A stretch of 64,000 nt of DNA, taken from Ursus arctos. Taxonomy: Eukaryota > Chordata > Mammalia > Carnivora > Ursidae. The number at the start of each line of letters is the position of its first letter. Position 1 is the stretch's first letter. The notes beneath the pieces were generated by a model that saw nothing but the letters and a program-made list of their open reading frames with translations, was not told the DNA's origin and did no database searches. Location of the stretch: assembly GCF_023065955.2 (NCBI RefSeq), contig NW_026622875.1:12496001-12560000 (forward strand), given 5' to 3'. This document shows positions 59,155-64,000 of this stretch, one piece after another. A program made the translations under genes and the position numbers.

Positions 59155-59432
59155 GGAAGTAATAATAATAACAATAATCAGTAACAACAATAACAACTGT
59201 CAATACATCTCCCAGCACTCTTTTGTGTGCTAGGCATCTTGACTTACTTAATCCTCCAACTACCCTATAAGGTTGGTAATATTCTATTTCTGCTATTTTA
59301 CAGATGAGGAAACCAAAGCACAAAGAGGTTAACCAGTGTGCCTGATGATACATGATTGAGTGCAAAGCGAGGTTTTGAACCTAAGCAGTCTGGCTTTGGA
59401 ACTCAGGCACACTTAACCATTGTACTCTAGTG
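59155..59432 (-). mobile_element. MIR, reverse orientation
   Basis: Forward strand reads as the MIR complement: CTTACTTAATCCTCCAACTA, CTATAAGGTTGGTAATATTC, TTTTACAGATGAGGAAACCA (59297-59316), CACAAAGAGGTTAACCAGTG, GCGAGGTTTTGAACCTAAGC and AGTCTGGCTTTGGAACTCAG. The 104-codon reverse frame at 59051-59365 is carried by this repeat and is not a gene. Confidence 0.75.
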
Positions 59433-60376
59433 ACCTAAAAACTGACCATCAACTTATTTGTATTTATCATGTTAAAACTGTTCTTGATCTGCTAAATTGT
59501 TCATAATTACTTTAATCATATCTTTTCTTTGGAGGCTGTGCAGGTAAGTGAAAGGGGGATAGTGTCAAACTGCCCAATACACTAGCTGCTAGCCTGAATC
59601 GAGATGAGCTGTGAGTAGAAAACACACACTAGGTTTAGAAGACAATAAGGAAAAAATAATGTAAAATATTTCAATAATAATTTTTATGATTGCATGTTGA
59701 AACAATAATGTTTTGGGTGTGTTGGGTTAAATAAAACATTTAAAAATTGTGCTTTCACCTATTTCTTTTTACTTTACAAAAGCTAGGAGAAGATTTAAAA
59801 TCCTATTCCTTACTTAGATTATATTTTCACTGGAAAGCACTTGGGTAGAATTTCCAGTACAGGTAGATGAGCATAACCCTTCCCCACAATTTGCTCAATG
59901 GTAAGTCTCAAAGCTTCTCTTTCATCAGGAAACAAGGTATATCTCAAGCTCTGGGAATGTGGTTGATCATTGGTGGGACCTGAGGACAACCAGATGGCTA
60001 ATGGGGTGGCTAACAATTTCTGCCTACCTATCGCCTGAACAGTCATCCTTGTGACAGTACTCACAATGATTTTTCTTGAACCCTTAATTACTAAACAAAT
60101 GACTATGAGTTTTGCGATTTTACGACTATGATTTTAATGTGAAAAATTCTTGATTCTAGCCACAGAGTGAAATTATGTGCTCTTCCAAGATATTAGTTTT
60201 CCATCTACAAAATGAGTGAGAGGGAACTTGAAGATTCCTTCAAGATTTAAAATGGTGTAATTGTTTGCTGATAGATGGCAGGAAAATCAAAACTCTAGGA
60301 CAGGTGATATGTTTTAAATTCCGTGGAACCAGGGCAGGAGGAAAGCCATCTAGCTCCCAAATACATGAATAAGCAT
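59433..60376. other. Unannotated sequence with one 81-codon reverse frame
   Basis: No repeat recognised. The reverse frame at 59819-60064 has a more protein-like composition than most here (YTLFPDEREALRLTIEQI near its C-terminus) and is also open for several codons upstream. There is no family match I can recall, no splice or promoter evidence and no neighbour. Not called as a gene. Confidence 0.35.
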
Positions 60377-60393
60377 AAGAAGCCAAACATTTT

Positions 60394-60595
60394 GGGGCGC
60401 CTGGGTGGCACAGCGGTTAAGCGTCTGCCTTCGGCTCAGGGCGTGATCCCGGCGTTATGGGATCGAGCCCCACATCAGGCTCTTCTGCTGTGAGCCTGCT
60501 TCTTCCTCTCCCACTCCCCCTGCTTGGGTTCCCTCTCTCACTGGCTGTCTCTATCTCTGTCGAATAAATAAATAAAATTAAAAAAAAAAAAAAAG
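60394..60595 (+). mobile_element. Young CAN-SINE, ursid-like subfamily, perfect 17-bp TSD
   Basis: Best-preserved SINE in the window. Head GGGGCGCCTGGGTGGCACAG, A box TGGCACAGCGG and B box GATCGAGCC both fit the Pol III consensus. The diagnostic GGGCGTGATCCCGGCGTTAT segment (60439-60458) still keeps CpGs. CTGGCTGTCTCTATCTCTG leads into GAATAAATAAATAAAATTA and A14. A perfect 17-bp duplication AAGAAGCCAAACATTTT lies at 60377-60393 and 60596-60612. The Pol III terminator TCTTT of related copies is missing (AAAATT). I recall this head type from giant panda and bear repeats. The 62-codon reverse frame at 60417-60605 is SINE sequence. Confidence 0.97.
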
Positions 60596-60612
60596 AAGAA
60601 GCCAAACATTTT

Positions 60613-63451
60613 ATACTGGTAAATTCATGAGTTATAAATCTTTTGCAACCAGATTTAGTTTTCTTTGCTTTCTACTTATGAGAGCATGTTCAGAGAGCCT
60701 TAGTGGTATACCAAGCCCCCCTTTTTATTACTAGAGTTATCAAACTCAGGAAAAGATAATGAAAAGATTTGTTTTATGTTTTAAATAAGTCACCAAAAGC
60801 CAAACAAATGGATCATAAATCAAGGGTTCTAACCTAGCTTTACTTTTCTTGTGACTTCTGAACCACACCCAAAGGTGGAGAATTGCTAAACTGAGGCTTA
60901 TTTTCTTATTTGAAGTTCAAAGTTACTCTTGTTTATTTAAAAAATTCCCATCTCAGAATTAGAAATGTTTGTTTTTCAAGAGTGAAATCATGGGGACGTG
61001 AGATTTTATAAAAAATTGTCCCATATAACATAATAGAGATACAAGTAACAATTTTAAAGTATAATGAGTGAAAATAATTTATATCCAATCTTTGGAGAGC
61101 AATAGTTTTGGTCAGTATAATTACTGACTTAAAGCATTATTTTGGCCTGAGCAAATATATCAGCATATTTGTAATCTCTTTGGGGTTTATGAGATTATTA
61201 ACTTGTTTCTTTAAATTTTTTTGAAAATTATTTATAACAACACATCCTAAAATCTTTGGAGTAATTTGTTCAGTTACTAATTAAGTGTCCTCTGGCAGAA
61301 GAGAAGATAATAAAATAAAACCTCAGAAAAATAAAAGTCCTAGAAGCTCGTCTTCCTTAGGCCCCCATTAATTTCAGGTTTTAGTTCTATGCTAATTTGC
61401 AATTCGTTTGTAATTCTTAAGCCCCTACCTTAATAATGGCAGGTCATTTTTATATCAGCTCATTAAACAGAGAATGAGAAAAGTAAAGGCAAATAAGTTT
61501 TTGGATAACTTTTTAAACCTTGAACTTATTTTAAATATCAACCTGACATTTTGTACTTTAGGGTTTGGCCTCAAACACAATTTAAACCAGATGGCAAAAG
61601 GGCACAATAGATTATGATGAATTCTTAAGGAATCTTAGTGAAGCACCCAAAATATAATAGGATGAAGTTACCAAACCATTTTATCATATATTCAAGTTCT
61701 CTTCTACGGTACATTTAATAAATTCAATTGGTAATTATGGTAATTTATTACCATGTTAAATTTTTTGAAAAAATAGATGGTCAAATGTTAAAACATGTAA
61801 TAATACCAAATAGTTTGGAAATAGGCTTAGCTTTTCTCTACAAGGAGTTTAATTTCAGTGGACTTTTCTACTGAATTATGTTCATGCTATCATGTCTCTC
61901 TTTTAAGTAAACTACTTTGGCATTCATTTCTTTGCTTACTTAAAAATATAGGACTGATTTATTTCTAAAGTATTTTTTCTTTTTGTGTGTTTGTTTTCCT
62001 TAAAAGAGCAACAAACTTTCATTTTAAAAGGGATCCACTACTAAGTGGAAAAGATCTAATCTAAGAATAAGTACAAACCTTTTAGGAAGAATAATCATGG
62101 TACCAAAGTTATTACAGTAATAATTTATTCAGAAAGCAGCATTTGTGTCTGAAGATGGTTACAAATGGGAATGGAAATAACTGAGAGGACAGAATAACAC
62201 ATATTTTGAAGACGAGTTGCCATTTCCTTTTGTAAGGATTTGGTCATGCCATAGGCATTATTTCTTTACAAGGTCAAGTTAAATTTCTTTATGTGTGGTG
62301 GTCTGCCCTCTCCTGGGCCACAATAATATACAAAAGATCCATTTGACTTGTAAAAAAAGAAACTCAGCTCCAAAAGAATAAAGTATTTAAGTTAACCTAG
62401 TATTAAAATCTTAATATTTATTCATGAATGTAATAACTTCTTATTGACTATAGTCCTTGTTCAAATATTTGAGGAGTTCTTAGGTGTGGTTGTTCCATTA
62501 ATTTCATTCTTATCTCCCTTTACCCCTTCTCTCTATTACAAAATAAACACAGCTTGCCACTTGACATTTTCCTTGACCTCTCTTTTTAAAATATTTTAGA
62601 ATTAACTCATAGGCAGAATTGCCTTCTTTGCCTACAGATTTTTCCATTAGGATTTTCTTTATACAAAATATGAATTGCTAAGGAAGAAAAATAGAATAAA
62701 AATAAACAAACCATTAAATATTACTTGTAGTCCTTTCACAATAATCACTATTAACTTTTGGGAGTCTAATCCTCCAGATATTTATGATGTGTAGTTATAT
62801 ATGTAACACACTAACCTAAAAAGGAGGATACAGAATACATACTTTTGGAACCTTTTTAAAACTGAATGCATGAAGAAAAGATTTGTGTTTGGTATTTAAA
62901 AAAACTTATATTGCTATTTAATCACTGTAGTGCTCTGTGTCTCTTTTGCTCAATTACATAGTAATCTTCGGGACAATGGCTGTGCTGAATTAACTTGGAA
63001 TTTCTATTGTTAAGCATAGCATTATGTACTATATACTCAATATTTTGGAATAGTCTTATATATATTCTGACAATGAGCTGCTTTGGAAAGTATGTCCTAA
63101 AGGAAAAAAGGAAAACAACTAGACTCTATCCCCGCAATATATGATTAAGATAAACCAAGCAAAATGAATCTAAGCAGTGGATAATAAATATCAGGATCTC
63201 AGCTACAACCACAATTAGAGTAAGTGATGTTATACATACAAAGTCATTTTATAGATATGATCAAATAAGTATTTGAAATTAAATAGGTGACTTCAAGGAA
63301 ATTCTATTGTTACAGCGTATTTAGAGTCCTCCTGTGATTTCTGTTCCACTCTCCACAGTTTTGAGGTGTATAGAAAATGTCTCCTGGGATGTCTTCTCAG
63401 CCCATTAGACTTCTCTTTGGTATGACTTAGGAGAGCTCTATTTGCTGGTAC
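60613..63451. other. Gene-free AT-rich stretch
   Basis: No frame reaches 60 codons and no clear repeat is visible. 62650-62850 (CATTAAATATTACTTGTAGT, CCTTTCACAATAATCACTAT, TCCTCCAGATATTTATGATG) faintly resembles a reversed old L1 3' region like the one at 23540. Confidence 0.45.
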
Positions 63452-63462
63452 AAAAGTTAGAC

Positions 63463-63663
63463 GCTGGGGCACCTGGGTAGCTCAGTCTGTTAAGGGTCTG
63501 CCTTCGGCTCAGGTCATAATCCCAGGGGCCTGGGATAGAGCCTAGCTTTGGTCTCCCTGCTCAGCAGGGAGTCTGCTTCTCCCTCTGCCCCTCCTCCTGC
63601 CTATGCTTCCTCTCTCTCTCTCTCTCTCTCTCTCTGATAAATAAATAAAGTCTTAAAAAAAAA
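63463..63663 (+). mobile_element. CAN-SINE with 11-bp TSD
   Basis: Head GGGGCACCTGGGTAGCTCAG, GGCTCAGGTCATAATCCCAG, a mutated B box (GATAGAGCC), CTGCTCAGCAGGGAGTCTGC, an expanded (TC)n at about 63611-63635 and AATAAATAAAGTCTTA plus A13. Duplication AAAAGTTAGAC at 63452-63462 and 63664-63674. Confidence 0.95.
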
Positions 63664-63674
63664 AAAAGTTAGAC

Positions 63675-64000
63675 CCCAAACGGTATTACTCAAATATACT
63701 GAAAGTTTTTTATCTTCCAAGTAACAGTACTGTGTAGTTTGAGAAGTTTGGCAAAACAGCACTACTCCACCTAGTTGCTTAGAAATCCAGGCAGCAGAAG
63801 TTCTGCCAACTTAGAAATATGGCTTCCAAGGCCTCTCTGTTCCAGTCAGCCCTAACAGGGGAGACACATAAGTGAGTTTTAGAAGAGCCTACCCCTGGAA
63901 ATGACACATTCCATTTTTGGTCACATTCTATGACAAAAACTCTGTCATTTTGCTATACCTAACTGTAAAATAGACTGAGACATGTAGTCTGTGTTCAAAA
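63675..64000. other. Unannotated unique sequence at window end
   Basis: No gene or repeat recognised. Somewhat less AT-rich than average. Confidence 0.45.

Noticed and set aside
59051..59365. 104-codon reverse frame
   Set aside because: Mostly a MIR plus an AAT/AAC-rich simple stretch (the Tyr run), so it is not coding.
60394..60595. tRNA-like head with A and B boxes, considered as a tRNA gene
   Set aside because: It is the 5' part of a CAN-SINE with A tail and target duplication. There is no acceptor stem or complete cloverleaf.

Overview
The window looks like nuclear DNA of a carnivoran mammal and holds no gene I can support. It is AT-rich and dense in interspersed repeats. No translated frame exceeds about 110 codons. 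The longer open frames are repeat-derived (L1 ORF2 pieces, CAN-SINE reverse strands, a pyrimidine microsatellite) or lack codon-level support. The organism call rests on about 17 CAN-SINEs (tRNA-derived, carnivore-specific) and on several 3' ends of the carnivore L1 lineage. Two SINEs (57861-58057 and 60394-60595) carry a head variant that I associate with bears and the giant panda. Ursidae is therefore my best guess, from memory and not from a search. The DNA is either intergenic or deep intronic.

Layout. 1-5.6 kb: an MLT1-type LTR fragment cut by the window edge, an old L1 remnant (1.76-3.5 kb), a MER5A-like DNA transposon and two CAN-SINEs. 5.6-13 kb: mostly unique AT-rich DNA with two young-looking L1 3' ends in opposite orientation, older L1 and L2 scraps and a SINE. 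13.5-14.1 kb: a solo ERV1-type LTR. 15.5-16.0 kb: a less AT-rich unique island. 17.0-17.4 kb: an MLT1 LTR with a perfect 5-bp target duplication. 19-32 kb: seven SINEs, L1 and L2 fragments and a hAT-type element (25.5 kb). 32.5-39.3 kb: the main landmark, an essentially full-length but heavily mutated L1 (5' UTR, ORF1, ORF2, 3' UTR) carrying two nested CAN-SINEs. 39.3-48.7 kb: L2 copies, a 150-bp TTTC/TC tract and a region with a SINE inside a possible decayed coding sequence. 49-56.7 kb: mostly unmarked unique DNA with one L1 3' end. 56.7-64 kb: five SINEs, two MIRs and an MLT2-type LTR containing a tetranucleotide microsatellite.

There are no operons, CRISPR arrays, tRNA or rRNA genes, or interacting gene sets here. 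The history is one of successive retrotransposition: MIR, L2, MER5A, MLT1 and MLT2 first, then old L1, then carnivore L1, and CAN-SINEs last. Nesting and the condition of the target-site duplications give that order. I looked for a previously undescribed system and found none. The least explained items are a perfect 27-nt repeat shared by 16620-16646 and 18646-18672, the island at 15.5-16.0 kb, and the partly open reverse-strand frames at 47.9-48.7 kb and 59.8-60.1 kb.
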